This document shows positions 8,662-19,627 of a stretch of DNA of 64,000 nt, in pieces. The DNA is taken from NCBI GenBank assembly GCA_019456145.1, contig VRUL01000012.1:62001-126000 (forward strand). Direction: 5' to 3'. Made by a program: the position numbers and the translations under genes. The notes beneath the pieces were generated by a model that did no database searches, was not told where the DNA came from, and saw only the letters and a program-made list of their open reading frames with translations. Source of the DNA: Planctomycetota bacterium. Its GTDB lineage: Bacteria; Planctomycetota; Phycisphaerae; Sedimentisphaerales; Anaerobacaceae. Within the stretch, counting starts at the first letter, position 1. Each line of letters begins with the position of its first letter.

Positions 8662-10236
8662 ATGGCTGAGAGAAGCCGGGTAGGAAAAAATACATTGTCC
8701 GGGGGGACGCTTTTATTCACAGCGTCATTTCTCTTATACAGCCTGGTAAGCCCCGGTAATCTGCCGGGCGATACAGAAATTCGCTGGTCAATCGCGAGAC
8801 AGATAATCCGCGGTAGGGGTATATCCATTGAAGAGACGTGCGAAACGCGCAACTATGCTTTGGGCACTGACGGTAAACGTTATTCTTTCTATGGGATTGG
8901 GCAATCTATTTGTATGCTTCCGTTTGCAGCAGGGGGCTTATTGATTGAAAAGGTCGGGGGGGTAAATGCAAGAACGGCAGATTTGATGGCGCAGTTTCTT
9001 GCGAGTATGATTTTTTTCGCAGCAATAGGAGCAACGCTTGTGTGGCTGTTTTACAGGCTGGTGCTTTCGTTAGGCTATAGTGAGAAAGCTGCGATTTTCA
9101 CATCTTGTGTACTTGGTTTTGCAACGATGAATTTTCATTATTCTGTGAGTACTCAGGAACAGACGCAGGTTGCACTGCTATTGGTGTTGGCAGTATTGTT
9201 GATGGTCAAGTTTCATCGAGAGCAGCGTTTTGTCTACGCGTGGCTTTGTTGCGTTGCGCTCGGGATGTGCCTGATATTGAGGGCGGCTTCTGCGGTGATG
9301 GTTTTCCCTGTATATGTGGCTGCGGCGGTGAGCGGTGCTTTCGGTTCAGATAAAAAGGATTCGCCCAGGGTGATTGCAAAATGGTTTTTGGCAGGAGTTT
9401 TGGGCACGGCAGGATTTATAGTTGCCTGCGGCTGGTATAATTATGCGCGGTTTGGCAGTGTTTTTGAGAGCGGTTATCCTCTTGGGATGGCGACGGGTCT
9501 GGGCGGCCATAAGATGTTTGAAAGTGAACTGCTTCCAACTCTTGCCGCGATGCTGTTTAGTCCAGGGAAGAGCATTTTTTTGTATAATCCTGTTCTTCTT
9601 CTGCTTCCATTCTGCTGCTACAGTTTTTTTCGTAAGCACAAGGCAGTAACAGTAGCTGTCAGTTTCGCTGTGATTGCTAACTTTATACTTTCCGGTTTTT
9701 ATACACCCTGGGCGGGCGATTACGCCTGGTCAATCAGATACCAAGCGGCGGTGCTGCCCTTTTTGATTTTACCGCTGGTGGAATTGTTTAACAGGCCATT
9801 CAAGGCCTTGGTAAAGACGGTAATCATTTCAATTATAGCTGTGAGCTGTGTGATACAGGCGGCGTCAGTGGTATACAATTTTAATCTCGAGTTTGTGCAA
9901 AATCCCAATCATCACCTGATTCCCGATGATTATGTCTGGGAGTGGTCCCAGTCACATCTGCGAAAGCGATTTGAAAATATTTTCAGTCATATAGCAGGTA
10001 ATCGCGACTTTAGCTCCGCGAAAGTAATGGATGAAGAACCGCTGCTGCTGAAATATAATCACAGTGAGGAGGCTGTACGAAATGCGTATCATGTAAATTT
10101 CTTTCCCTTTAAAGCTAAATACAGACAGCCTGCAGGGAAACGATTTTATCCATTATTGTGCATTTGGTTTGTTTTGCTGACAGGTTTTTTAGTGTCGATG
10201 TTCAAATTGGCTCGATTTTATATAAGGCAAAAATAA
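8662..10236 (+). CDS. Polytopic membrane protein, probable GT-C-type glycosyltransferase
   Basis: The 524 residues contain about eleven or twelve hydrophobic segments, a long first periplasmic loop with a GD-E-R motif (GDTEIRWSIARQI near 36-48), and the stretch FGSVFESGYPLG near residue 270. This layout resembles GT-C enzymes that transfer a sugar from a lipid phosphate in the periplasm, and proteins with this FGSxFESGY motif are often annotated that way. The acceptor is unknown. A C-terminal soluble tail follows the last helices before a final transmembrane segment. It starts 17 bases after the PTPS gene, so it may be cotranscribed with it. Confidence 0.6.
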   Translation: MAERSRVGKNTLSGGTLLFTASFLLYSLVSPGNLPGDTEIRWSIARQIIRGRGISIEETCETRNYALGTDGKRYSFYGIGQSICMLPFAAGGLLIEKVGGVNARTADLMAQFLASMIFFAAIGATLVWLFYRLVLSLGYSEKAAIFTSCVLGFATMNFHYSVSTQEQTQVALLLVLAVLLMVKFHREQRFVYAWLCCVALGMCLILRAASAVMVFPVYVAAAVSGAFGSDKKDSPRVIAKWFLAGVLGTAGFIVACGWYNYARFGSVFESGYPLGMATGLGGHKMFESELLPTLAAMLFSPGKSIFLYNPVLLLLPFCCYSFFRKHKAVTVAVSFAVIANFILSGFYTPWAGDYAWSIRYQAAVLPFLILPLVELFNRPFKALVKTVIISIIAVSCVIQAASVVYNFNLEFVQNPNHHLIPDDYVWEWSQSHLRKRFENIFSHIAGNRDFSSAKVMDEEPLLLKYNHSEEAVRNAYHVNFFPFKAKYRQPAGKRFYPLLCIWFVLLTGFLVSMFKLARFYIRQK

Positions 10237-10343
10237 GAAATTAAACACTGAAAGAAGATAAAGATGTGGAAACGGAAAAGAATTGATAATTTATTAATAG
10301 TTGTTATTCTTTTCAAATACGGATTTTTTAGACAGGTTTTATT

Positions 10344-10409
10344 ATGAGAACATTGGTTACTGGCGGGGCGGGATTTATAGGTTTGCATTTGCCAGTGTAT
10401 GGTTTTTAA
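10344..10409 (+). pseudogene. 5' remnant of an NAD-dependent epimerase gene
   Basis: An ATG opens a 21-codon frame with the perfect Rossmann start RTLVTGGAGFIG and then stops after LHLPVYGF. Intact extended SDR enzymes run on for about 300 residues, so this is a truncated beginning of an epimerase/dehydratase gene. It sits 67 bases upstream of gmd, itself an SDR gene, in a 240-base gap with nothing else recognisable. Confidence 0.7.
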
Positions 10410-10475
10410 ATTTGAATTATCTTTTTTCACTTTTCACTTTGATTTTTTAGTTGCTTAAACAGAAGGTTGGACATT

Positions 10476-12430
<1,955 letters not shown>

Positions 12431-12473
12431 CTTATATCGGGAAGTGTCTGGCCAAATCTTTACTATCGGGTTC

Positions 12474-13199
12474 TCAGGATATTGTTATTTTCTCTCCAAC
12501 TTTTACGTGTAATTTGTCGTTGGCATTTCCGTTTTTTAAGCTAATCTCCAGTGTATTGCCTGAGCCCTCAATCAGGAACAATTCGTCGTTTTTTGCCGAG
12601 TCATAATCGGGACAGTAATTCATCAGGTATTTTTTGTCTGCTATCTGTACAGAATATTTATCCTTATCCTGCTTCGTGAGATTAGTAATTACATTTCCGA
12701 ATCTATCGATTCTGACGACTATTCCTTGTCTTTGATTTCGATACAGTTCCAACTTCTGCATCTCTCTTATTTTTTCACCTACGCGGTCGAAATTACCCAA
12801 GTCAATATTTGCGGCAGCTTTTGCGAATACATCTCTTCCATGGAACGTACGGCTTGCATCGGCAGGGACGGGGATTTGCCGTATTTCAATTATTGTCTGT
12901 TGTTCGAGCGTTTCCCAAAGCAAGCCATTGTCCGGGGCGATAAAATAAAAGTCTTCTGTTTTCACAGCCAGTGCATTTCTTTCGGTCCCGACGCCGGGGT
13001 CAACGACGCAACAAAACGCCGTACCTTCCGGGAAATATTTATAATTATTTTTCAGGATCCACGAAGCTTCGATGATGTTTTGGGGAGAGATATCGTGACA
13101 TAAATCGACTATATTCGCATCGCAGGCAATAGTGTATATGACTCCTTTCATCACGCCTACATATTCGCTTTGGCCAAAATCCGTCAATAAAACGATCAT
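12474..13199 (-). CDS. SAM hydrolase (SAM hydroxide adenosyltransferase, DUF62 / chlorinase-fluorinase family)
   Basis: Members split S-adenosylmethionine into adenosine and methionine using water; a few relatives use chloride or fluoride. The 241 residues carry the family marks TDFG near the start, DLCHDISPQN, VVDPGVGT, FIAPDNGLL and TFHGRDVF. The last two hold the conserved Asp and the Arg-His pair that define the hydroxide-using group, so halogenation is not expected. It is slightly shorter than the usual 255-270 residues but appears complete. It is convergent with fcl and lies 17 bases after the sulfatase on the same strand, so it may be the second gene of that transcript. Confidence 0.9.
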   Translation of the reverse strand: MIVLLTDFGQSEYVGVMKGVIYTIACDANIVDLCHDISPQNIIEASWILKNNYKYFPEGTAFCCVVDPGVGTERNALAVKTEDFYFIAPDNGLLWETLEQQTIIEIRQIPVPADASRTFHGRDVFAKAAANIDLGNFDRVGEKIREMQKLELYRNQRQGIVVRIDRFGNVITNLTKQDKDKYSVQIADKKYLMNYCPDYDSAKNDELFLIEGSGNTLEISLKNGNANDKLHVKVGEKITIS

Positions 13200-13216
13200 A
13201 TCACGCTCGATAAAGA

Positions 13217-14704
13217 TTAGTTATCGTAACTGAGGCTGCCTCCCTTGATGCGTCGCAGGCCATTGAATCGCTTCGGACGTTTGAATTTGGGCAGTTGAGC
13301 GAGGGTCTTATCGTACAGGACTTTGAGGCGTTTGACAACATCGGGGTGCTGCTTGCTGAGGTCGTGCTGCTCAGCGGGGTCTGCCTGAATGTCGAACAGC
13401 ATCATATTCTTTGGGTCGTCGCCGCCGATAGCGCCCGGGTAGGCACTGGGTTGGGCCTGTTCGTATGGAGCGATAATCGTAACACCATCGGGGCCGCGAG
13501 GGTCGACCCAGTCATCACTGCGTTTTGGTCGGCCTCCCGGTGAGCGGACGTGCAGTCTCCATTTGCCACTGCGGACGGTCATCAGATTCGTTCCCTGCAT
13601 TGCAAAGAGAGCTTCGTGGGGACTGGCGGCAGTGTCAGAGGTCAAAATCGGCCAAATGTCTTTACCATCTATGATTCGGTCGCCGGGCACTTTGACTCCT
13701 GCTATTTTGAGGATTGTTGGGAAGACGTCGATTGTTCCGGCTATTGAGTCATTGACGAGCCCTGCGGGGATTTTTCCGGGCCAACGGGCAATCATCGGTA
13801 CGCGGAGTCCTCCTTCCCAGGTTTTTCCCTTCATACCGCGAAGGCCGCCGGTACTGCCGCCGAACCATGGTCCGTTATCTGAGGTGAATATAACAAGCGT
13901 ATTATCGTCGAGTCGGAGCTGCTTGAGCTTTTCCATGATTTGCCCAACCGAGAAATCCAGCTCGCGGATGACATCGGAATAGAGGTCGTCCGGTGTTTCC
14001 GGGGTGTAGAAGTCTTCGGAGGCGGCCAGCGGTTTATGGGGCATCGCGTGTGGCAGGTAGAGGAAGAAGGGACGATTGCGTTTAGAGCTGCGCTCGATGA
14101 AGTCAAGTGCCCGCTGTGTGTAGCGTTTGGTCAGGGTAGCCTGTATGACGGGGTAGTCGACGACCTTCTCGTTTTCGATGAGCTGCACCGGTCGCATGTC
14201 GTTTGAGTAGAGGATTCCATAGTATTCATCGAAGCCGTGCCGGCGAGGCAGGTATTGAAGTGTGTGGCCGAGGTGCCACTTGCCGATGCAGATGCTGGAG
14301 TAGCCAGCGTCCTTGAGTGCTTCGGCAATAGTAATCTCGGAGTGGGGCAGAGCTACTTCGTTGATGCCGGCATCTGGTGCGGGATTAAATACAACTCCTG
14401 TTCGGAAGGGGTATCTGCCGGTCAGAATCGTCGCCCGCGACGGCGCACAATAAGGCGTGGGGACATAGAAGTTAGTCAGCTTAGCGCCCTGGGCGGCCAT
14501 TCGATCGAGATTTTGTGTTTTGACTGGTGAATCTTTCAAGCCGAAACCGGAGATGTCTCCGTAGCCCAAGTCGTCTGCGAAGATTAGAATAAAGTTGGGT
14601 TTTTTGTTTGTGCGAGAGGACGCTGCGGAGTTTGGCAGCATTACAGACGCAATACCTGCACCTATTAATCCCAGAAAATCACGACGGCCAAGTTTTTTTT
14701 CCAT
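13217..14704 (-). CDS. Tat-exported type I sulfatase (arylsulfatase A-like)
   Basis: This enzyme hydrolyses sulfate esters, probably from sulfated polysaccharides, outside the cytoplasm. The N-terminus has a twin-arginine signal (GRRDFLG followed by a hydrophobic stretch). The alkaline-phosphatase-like fold starts with the metal-binding ADDLGYGD, and the formylglycine site is CAPSR with the modifiable cysteine at about residue 86, followed by LTGR. I preferred the inner ATG at 14704 because GGAGG lies five bases upstream; the outer ATG at 14716 overlaps that site. No sulfatase-maturating enzyme is encoded in the window. The divergent Gfo/Idh/MocA gene suggests a carbohydrate-use context. Confidence 0.93.
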   Translation of the reverse strand: MEKKLGRRDFLGLIGAGIASVMLPNSAASSRTNKKPNFILIFADDLGYGDISGFGLKDSPVKTQNLDRMAAQGAKLTNFYVPTPYCAPSRATILTGRYPFRTGVVFNPAPDAGINEVALPHSEITIAEALKDAGYSSICIGKWHLGHTLQYLPRRHGFDEYYGILYSNDMRPVQLIENEKVVDYPVIQATLTKRYTQRALDFIERSSKRNRPFFLYLPHAMPHKPLAASEDFYTPETPDDLYSDVIRELDFSVGQIMEKLKQLRLDDNTLVIFTSDNGPWFGGSTGGLRGMKGKTWEGGLRVPMIARWPGKIPAGLVNDSIAGTIDVFPTILKIAGVKVPGDRIIDGKDIWPILTSDTAASPHEALFAMQGTNLMTVRSGKWRLHVRSPGGRPKRSDDWVDPRGPDGVTIIAPYEQAQPSAYPGAIGGDDPKNMMLFDIQADPAEQHDLSKQHPDVVKRLKVLYDKTLAQLPKFKRPKRFNGLRRIKGGSLSYDN

Positions 14705-14840
14705 AACTGCCTCCATTGCTTTAGCTGTGCAAAATAAATAACCACCAAATCATATTTTCCCGGGTAAAGACGCCCACAAATGCCCCAGGATACCCAGTTA
14801 ATATAATACTATCTGACTCAATTCAAAAGGCAAAAGGATG

Positions 14841-14867
14841 TTGACAAACTTGCGTGGTTATGGTAAT
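14841..14867 (+). promoter_or_regulatory. Candidate promoter for the Gfo/Idh/MocA-HEAT operon
   Basis: A perfect TTGACA is followed after 15 bases by GGTAAT. The spacing is a little short and the -10 matches four of six positions. It lies in the divergent gap between the sulfatase and the oxidoreductase and would give a leader of about 90 bases. Confidence 0.35.
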
Positions 14868-14964
14868 TGTACAAAACTAAGTATATATTGAGTTAACTTG
14901 TTTGTAGAAAAGAAGATATAGCTATTGGCTGTTACGGTGTGCAGGGTCGAAAGGAGAGTATATT

Positions 14965-16203
14965 ATGCAAAAAAGTAAACGAGTAACACGTCGTCAGTTC
15001 CTGAAAGGCTCGGTTGGTGCTGCAGCGGTTTTCACGATAGTGCCGAGACATGTCTTGGGCGGTTCGGGCCAAACACCGCCCAGCGAAAAGTTTGGCGGTG
15101 CTCTGATAGGCTGCGGCGGTCGCGGCAATGGGACGTTCGGCGGCCTCGGACCAAACGTCGAAAAGCTTGCTATATGTGATGTGAAGTTTGTCAAACATGC
15201 CGACAACAAGAAGGTCTACAGGGACTTTCGTCGTGTACTGGAGCGCAAGGATATCGATGTGGTTGCTATTGCGACGCCGCCACACTGGCACGCGCTGATT
15301 TCAATCGCAGCGATGGAGGCCGGTAAAGACGTTCTGTGCGAAAAACCGATGACGAGGTTCATCGCGGAAGGCCGTGCGGTTGCCGAGGCGGAGAAACGGT
15401 ACAACCGTATCTTCCAGATCGGCACATTCGGCCGATTCGGAAGGAGCAAGAACCAGGGAGATATCCTGACCCACAAGATTATGAAGAGCGGTCTGCTCAA
15501 ACCCTGCAAGGCGGTCCATATCAAGCGAGGCGGACTGAAGGTCCGAGAGTGGAGCGGGATGGTGAATGCGCAGCCCAAACCCATACCGGACTCTCTTGAC
15601 TGGGACATGTACTGCGGACCATCGCCGCTGAGACCGTTTCACCCACACCGTTTCGGCGGAACCCACCGCGGATACTGGGACTACGAAGGGGGTGGTTTGA
15701 CCGACATGGGCCAGCACCACTTCGATCCCGTCCAGTGGACTTTCGCCAAGGACGATACGAGCCCGGTGGAAATCGAGGCCTTTGCTCCGCCGGCCCATCC
15801 GGAAGCCTGTGGTATGTGGGGCTATGTCGAACTGAAATATGCCGACGGATTTACGATTGTTATGGACAGCACCGAGTGGCCGGAAAATAAAAAGCCTTCT
15901 TACAACCGAAAAGAGTCCAGAGGCGTCAGCTTGAGCGATTTGAGCGAGGAGGACCAAAAGAAGATTAAAGAAATGCCCGATCCCGAACCTTTAGTGGGAT
16001 TTCCCGAAGCGATTCGAACCCGTAAACAGGCCGGCGGCCACGCTGCTGCATCGACTCGGTGCGTGACCCTGATGCACCTTGCGAATATCGCCATCCGCAC
16101 GGGACGAAAGATTCATTACGACCCGGTCAAGGAAGAAATCATCGGCGATGAAGAGGCCAACCGGTTAGTCAACCAGCCCATGCGGGCACCGTGGCATTTA
16201 TAA
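14965..16203 (+). CDS. Tat-exported Gfo/Idh/MocA family oxidoreductase
   Basis: The 412 residues begin with a twin-arginine signal (VTRRQFLKGS and a hydrophobic core). A Rossmann domain with IGCGGRGNG follows, with the conserved EKP of the family in VLCEKPMTR near residue 130, and then the C-terminal alpha/beta domain with GGGLTDMGQHHFD. Family members oxidise or reduce sugars and related polyols with NAD(P), and the exported subfamily is greatly expanded in Planctomycetota. The substrate is not predictable. AAAGGAG stands eight bases before the ATG. The HEAT-repeat gene follows after 40 bases and is probably cotranscribed. Confidence 0.92.
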   Translation: MQKSKRVTRRQFLKGSVGAAAVFTIVPRHVLGGSGQTPPSEKFGGALIGCGGRGNGTFGGLGPNVEKLAICDVKFVKHADNKKVYRDFRRVLERKDIDVVAIATPPHWHALISIAAMEAGKDVLCEKPMTRFIAEGRAVAEAEKRYNRIFQIGTFGRFGRSKNQGDILTHKIMKSGLLKPCKAVHIKRGGLKVREWSGMVNAQPKPIPDSLDWDMYCGPSPLRPFHPHRFGGTHRGYWDYEGGGLTDMGQHHFDPVQWTFAKDDTSPVEIEAFAPPAHPEACGMWGYVELKYADGFTIVMDSTEWPENKKPSYNRKESRGVSLSDLSEEDQKKIKEMPDPEPLVGFPEAIRTRKQAGGHAAASTRCVTLMHLANIAIRTGRKIHYDPVKEEIIGDEEANRLVNQPMRAPWHL

Positions 16204-16243
16204 GAATTTCAATCAGACTTTTGTAACAGAAAGGACTGTAATC

Positions 16244-17089
16244 ATGAACGAACAAACATCGGCCCTTGTCGCACTTGTCAATAAAATGCCCGATCCTGAT
16301 CAGCGTGGTATGTACTGCGCCGATATTGACAAAGAGAAGATCGAAGGCGCTATCGCGAAGATCCTTAAAGGCGGCCGTGACAATATAATCGGCGTTATCG
16401 ACATGCTCGTCGAACCGGGTAAAGGTGACGACGTGAAAGCCCACTATGCACTACACTGCATGGCACTGCACGTTTGCAAACTCAAGAATGACAGACCTCG
16501 GCGGAGATTTTCCAGGACTTTAGCTTCTCAACTCGGGGGCGACCGGCCTAAAGAGGTGCAAAAGTACCTTGTCCGCGAGTTGCAGATAGCCGGCGGTAAA
16601 GAGGTCGTCAAGGCACTCGGCGCACTATTAGTGGACGAGGAATTGTGCGAGCCTGCCGCCCAGGCACTGGCCGCCATTGGTGACGGCGCCGCTGAGCAGT
16701 TTCACAGTGCATTGTCCAAAGCCAGTGGCAAGTGCCGGCTGACCATCATGCAGAATCTCGGTGTTGTCCGCGACGTGAAGTCAGCGGACGCATTGAAGAA
16801 GGCGGTCAGCGACGAAGACGGGGCAGTGCGCATCGCCGCGGTTTGGGCGCTGGCCAATATCGGTGACGCCGACTCAGCAAACGTGCTGGTGAGGGCTGCG
16901 GACCAAGCTGAGGGCTGGGAAAGAACCCAGACCACAAAGGCATGTCTGCTGCTTGCTGAGAAGCTTCGTGCAGCCGGGAGAAAGAGCGAGGCAGTGAGGA
17001 TATACAGACATCTGCGCGATACCCGGTCTGACCCGGCTGAACGCTACGTACGCGATGCGGCCAAGATTGGTTTAGCTGCTTCCGATTGA
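16244..17089 (+). CDS. HEAT-repeat protein
   Basis: The 281 residues form an array of paired helices. PBS-lyase-type HEAT units are clear from about residue 125 to 225 (for example EPAAQALAAIGD and VRIAAVWALANIGD), and a less regular helical region precedes them. Such solenoids act as scaffolds or binding surfaces. There is no signal peptide, so it should be cytosolic while its upstream neighbour is exported, which makes a direct complex unlikely unless the Tat signal is not used. The AAAGGA ribosome site and the short gap suggest an operon with the oxidoreductase. Confidence 0.75.
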   Translation: MNEQTSALVALVNKMPDPDQRGMYCADIDKEKIEGAIAKILKGGRDNIIGVIDMLVEPGKGDDVKAHYALHCMALHVCKLKNDRPRRRFSRTLASQLGGDRPKEVQKYLVRELQIAGGKEVVKALGALLVDEELCEPAAQALAAIGDGAAEQFHSALSKASGKCRLTIMQNLGVVRDVKSADALKKAVSDEDGAVRIAAVWALANIGDADSANVLVRAADQAEGWERTQTTKACLLLAEKLRAAGRKSEAVRIYRHLRDTRSDPAERYVRDAAKIGLAASD

Positions 17090-17968
17090 AGATAAAGGCT
17101 TTGTACGAAGCAGTTTGTGTGCAGCTCGAGAAAAGCAGTCAGAAAGCAGCCCCGAAGCTTTTGTGGGAAGGCCGGCATTTTTCAACGACTGCTGAATCAG
17201 GTCAGGCACACGCCTGAATAGACTTCCAAATCGGGACGATCGGCGCGTTTGAAAGCGTTCCCGGCCCCGAGTTTTGGATGACGTTTCTGCCCCTTACGCA
17301 AGGCCATCATCAAGAAAAAATTGCATTTCCAAGGATTCCAGCGTTATCTACCTGCTATGAACTTACAGGAAGCTATGAGCGTATAGTTTTTGACTTAGAG
17401 CCTATCCAAAAACCGGTTCTATCCCTAAGGGAAGCCCGATGCCTGCGTTGTCGGTCAAAAACGTTCTCAACGTGGAGAAAACCACGCCTCCGAGCATTTT
17501 TGGCCTGCCGCCCTGGCCTCGAACTTTTCGCTCGCCCTCATAACGATCCGGTTATTCGGATAAGCTCTTAAATTGGCTGATTTTTGATATTTTTACACCG
17601 ATTGTGCTGTAAAGCCGAAGAAACCAGCCTTAGCAACGAATAATCCATAGCGGCGGTTTAGGATTTTACGCCTTAAGCGTATTCTGCCAATATTTGGGTG
17701 TGGTGACCCGGGTGAGCCGAGGAACGCAAACTGTCTTATGTTACTGTTGATAAAATACTTATGGTTTCGGTCGAAGACAAAAACAGTCAGTTTGTGTTTT
17801 TTAACTTAAAATCGGATGTCAGAGCCTTTGGAGACGTGTCTTTATTAAAGCTATGTCCTTTATTTGCCGATACTTATGGCAGGGAAGGAGATAGTAGGGA
17901 AATTAGCTGCAGAGAACTGAGAGTAAAGGTAAAAAACAATCCGGCAAAGGTCCGGCATGAGTGAAATC
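17090..17968. other. Non-coding stretch without a recognised gene
   Basis: About 880 bases after the HEAT-repeat gene. Small open frames exist (for example 17278-17571 and 17761-17964), but their translations match nothing I recognise, they lack ribosome sites, and none is maintained. The segment near 17290-17390 has short coding-like stretches in changing frames and may be decayed sequence. I see no tRNA or transposase signature. Confidence 0.5.
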
Positions 17969-18203
17969 AAAAGGTAAAATTTTCCAGCCCCTGTTAAATC
18001 AAGGGCCGGAGGAACAAGACAAAATTTTGCCTTTTATATTTGAACTTCTCAACAGCCCCTGCGGCAAAGCATAATGAGAAAAAAACGCGGTCTCTGCTTG
18101 CCGAGACTGCTAAAAGAAGCTTCCGGCAGGAAGTCAAATACCGACAGATACGCTTCTTCGGGGCGTATAGTAGTCGTGTTGCGTCTGTTTTTACGCAACC
18201 GAC
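17969..18203 (+). ncRNA. Candidate structured RNA: six consecutive stem-loops
   Basis: Six inverted repeats occur in 235 bases. They are 17969-18035 (15-base arms, one mismatch, with a second GC-rich inner stem), 18046-18080 (TTCTCA/TGAGAA), 18087-18110 (GCGGTCTC/GAGACTGC), 18119-18134 (GCTTCC/GGAAGT), 18148-18168 (ATACGC/GCGTAT) and 18173-18203 (TTGCGT/ACGCAA inside GTCG/CGAC). The nonamer CAGCCCCTG appears in the first two. The run lies about 115 bases before the first gene of the large polysaccharide locus, so it could be a leader RNA that controls it. It does not match any riboswitch class I know by eye. Confidence 0.4.
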
Positions 18204-18317
18204 GGGGACGGAGTCCAAACAGATTTACAATTTTCAACAAATCCGTGGAGTAAAGCTTAGCAAAAATGGATGAGCCGGCACGGCATCCGTTTGCCCGAGC
18301 CTGATTCAGAGGGTATT

Positions 18318-18458
18318 ATGAAATGTGCCGAGAGCGGCTATCGTTATAAAGAATTCGAGCCGGGTGTGATGAGGTGCCTTGATTTAGATGAGGAGGCTCC
18401 CTTGCCGCCGGATGAAGCTATTGGCAGAGTTTCGTACGATGAACTTAAGAGGAAATAA
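18318..18458 (+). CDS. Small conserved-looking protein at the head of the polysaccharide locus
   Basis: A 46-residue frame starts at an ATG preceded by AGAGGG. It contains two cysteines (MKCAESGYRYKE and MRCLDLDEE) and an acidic, proline-rich middle (EEAPLPPDEA), and ends in a charged helix. I do not recognise a named family. The coding-like composition, a ribosome site and a 33-base spacing to the aminotransferase gene suggest it is real and part of that operon. A longer reading from 18270 would add 16 poorly plausible residues. The two-cysteine pattern could be a small metal site, but this is a guess. Confidence 0.55.
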   Translation: MKCAESGYRYKEFEPGVMRCLDLDEEAPLPPDEAIGRVSYDELKRK

Positions 18459-18491
18459 AGAACTATCATGACGGTGATTAGGAGAATTGAC

Positions 18492-19592
18492 ATGGAGGTA
18501 CCTTTACTGGACCTGAAAGCACAGTACGCAACTATAAAAGATGAGGTTTTGGCAGCGGTATCGGAAGTGCTGGAATCACAGCGGTGTGTCGGTGGTCCGA
18601 AAGTGAACGAGCTGGAAGAAAAGATAGCAGCGATAAGCGATTGCAAATTCGCGGTCGGAGTTTCCAGCGGAACAGATGCGATTTTGAACTGCCTGATGAG
18701 TCTGGATATAGGCGCCGGAGATGAGATTATCACGACGCCGTTTACCTTTTTCGCCACGGTGGGGTGTATTTCCCGAACAGGTGCCAATCCGGTGTTCGTG
18801 GATATCGACGCGAGGACTTTCAATATCAATCCGGAGCTTATTGAGTCTGCTGTTACCGGAAAGACCAAGGCGATTATGCCGGTCCATTTGTATGGACAAA
18901 TGGCCGATATGGACCCGATTATGGAAATTGCGAACAAGCACGACCTTGCCGTGATTGAAGATGCAGCCCAGTCAATAACAAGTACTTATAAGGGCCGGAA
19001 AGCGGGCAGTATTGGAAGGGCTGGCTGCTTTAGTTTCTTCCCGAGCAAAAATCTTGGAGGTATCGGCGACGGAGGCATGATTGTTACTAACGATGAGCAG
19101 CTTTATCAGCGTCTTTTCATCATGCGCAACCACGGCAGCAAACCAAAATACTACCACAGGCATATCGGAGGTAATTTCAGGCTTGACCCTATCCAGGCTG
19201 CTGCGTTGTTAGTCAAGCTGCCGCATTTGGACCAATGGTCGGAGGCGCGAAGACGTAACGCTGCATACTATGACAAGAAATTTTCCGGAACGGTTGTGCA
19301 AACGCCGTACATCAGCCCCGATTGTATAAGTATCTTCAATCAATATGTAATTCGCGTCCCTCGGCGAGATGAGTTGATGGCGCATCTTCGTGACAATAAC
19401 GTCGGCTGTGAGGTATATTATCCGATTCCTGCGCACCTGCAGGAGTGTTTCAGTTATCTCGGATACAAAGAAGGGGACTTGCCGGAGGCGGAACAGGCAG
19501 CAAAGGAAGTTCTTGCAATTCCCATCTATTCAGAACTGACCGATGAGATGAAAGATTATGTGGCGGATACGATTCTGGCGTTTTTTGGATAG
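18492..19592 (+). CDS. DegT/DnrJ/EryC1/StrS family sugar aminotransferase
   Basis: This PLP enzyme transfers an amino group to a keto-sugar nucleotide, giving an amino sugar for the surface glycan. The 366 residues contain SSGTDAI near 65, the FTFFATVG segment, the aspartate region IEDAAQS, and the PLP lysine in SFFPSKNLGGIGDGG. All catalytic elements look intact. The inner ATG at 18492 has AGGAG eight bases upstream and gives the family's normal start VPLLDLKAQY, so I prefer it to the ATG at 18468. The UDP-GlcNAc 2-epimerase gene follows closely. Confidence 0.93.
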   Translation: MEVPLLDLKAQYATIKDEVLAAVSEVLESQRCVGGPKVNELEEKIAAISDCKFAVGVSSGTDAILNCLMSLDIGAGDEIITTPFTFFATVGCISRTGANPVFVDIDARTFNINPELIESAVTGKTKAIMPVHLYGQMADMDPIMEIANKHDLAVIEDAAQSITSTYKGRKAGSIGRAGCFSFFPSKNLGGIGDGGMIVTNDEQLYQRLFIMRNHGSKPKYYHRHIGGNFRLDPIQAAALLVKLPHLDQWSEARRRNAAYYDKKFSGTVVQTPYISPDCISIFNQYVIRVPRRDELMAHLRDNNVGCEVYYPIPAHLQECFSYLGYKEGDLPEAEQAAKEVLAIPIYSELTDEMKDYVADTILAFFG

Positions 19593-19627
19593 AGCAGAGA
19601 TTCAATTTTGATTGGGAAATTGAGATA

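Noticed and set aside
12474..13199. Chlorinase or fluorinase (halogenation) activity.
   Set aside because: The conserved HGRD-type motif and overall pattern match the water-using SAM hydrolases, so halide use is not claimed.
17278..17571. 97-codon open frame in the gap after the HEAT-repeat gene.
   Set aside because: No ribosome site, no recognisable family and an odd composition; other frames look equally coding-like in short pieces, so it is probably chance or decay.
17761..17964. 67-codon open frame before the hairpin run.
   Set aside because: No family resemblance and no clear ribosome site; the position near structured DNA makes a chance frame more likely.
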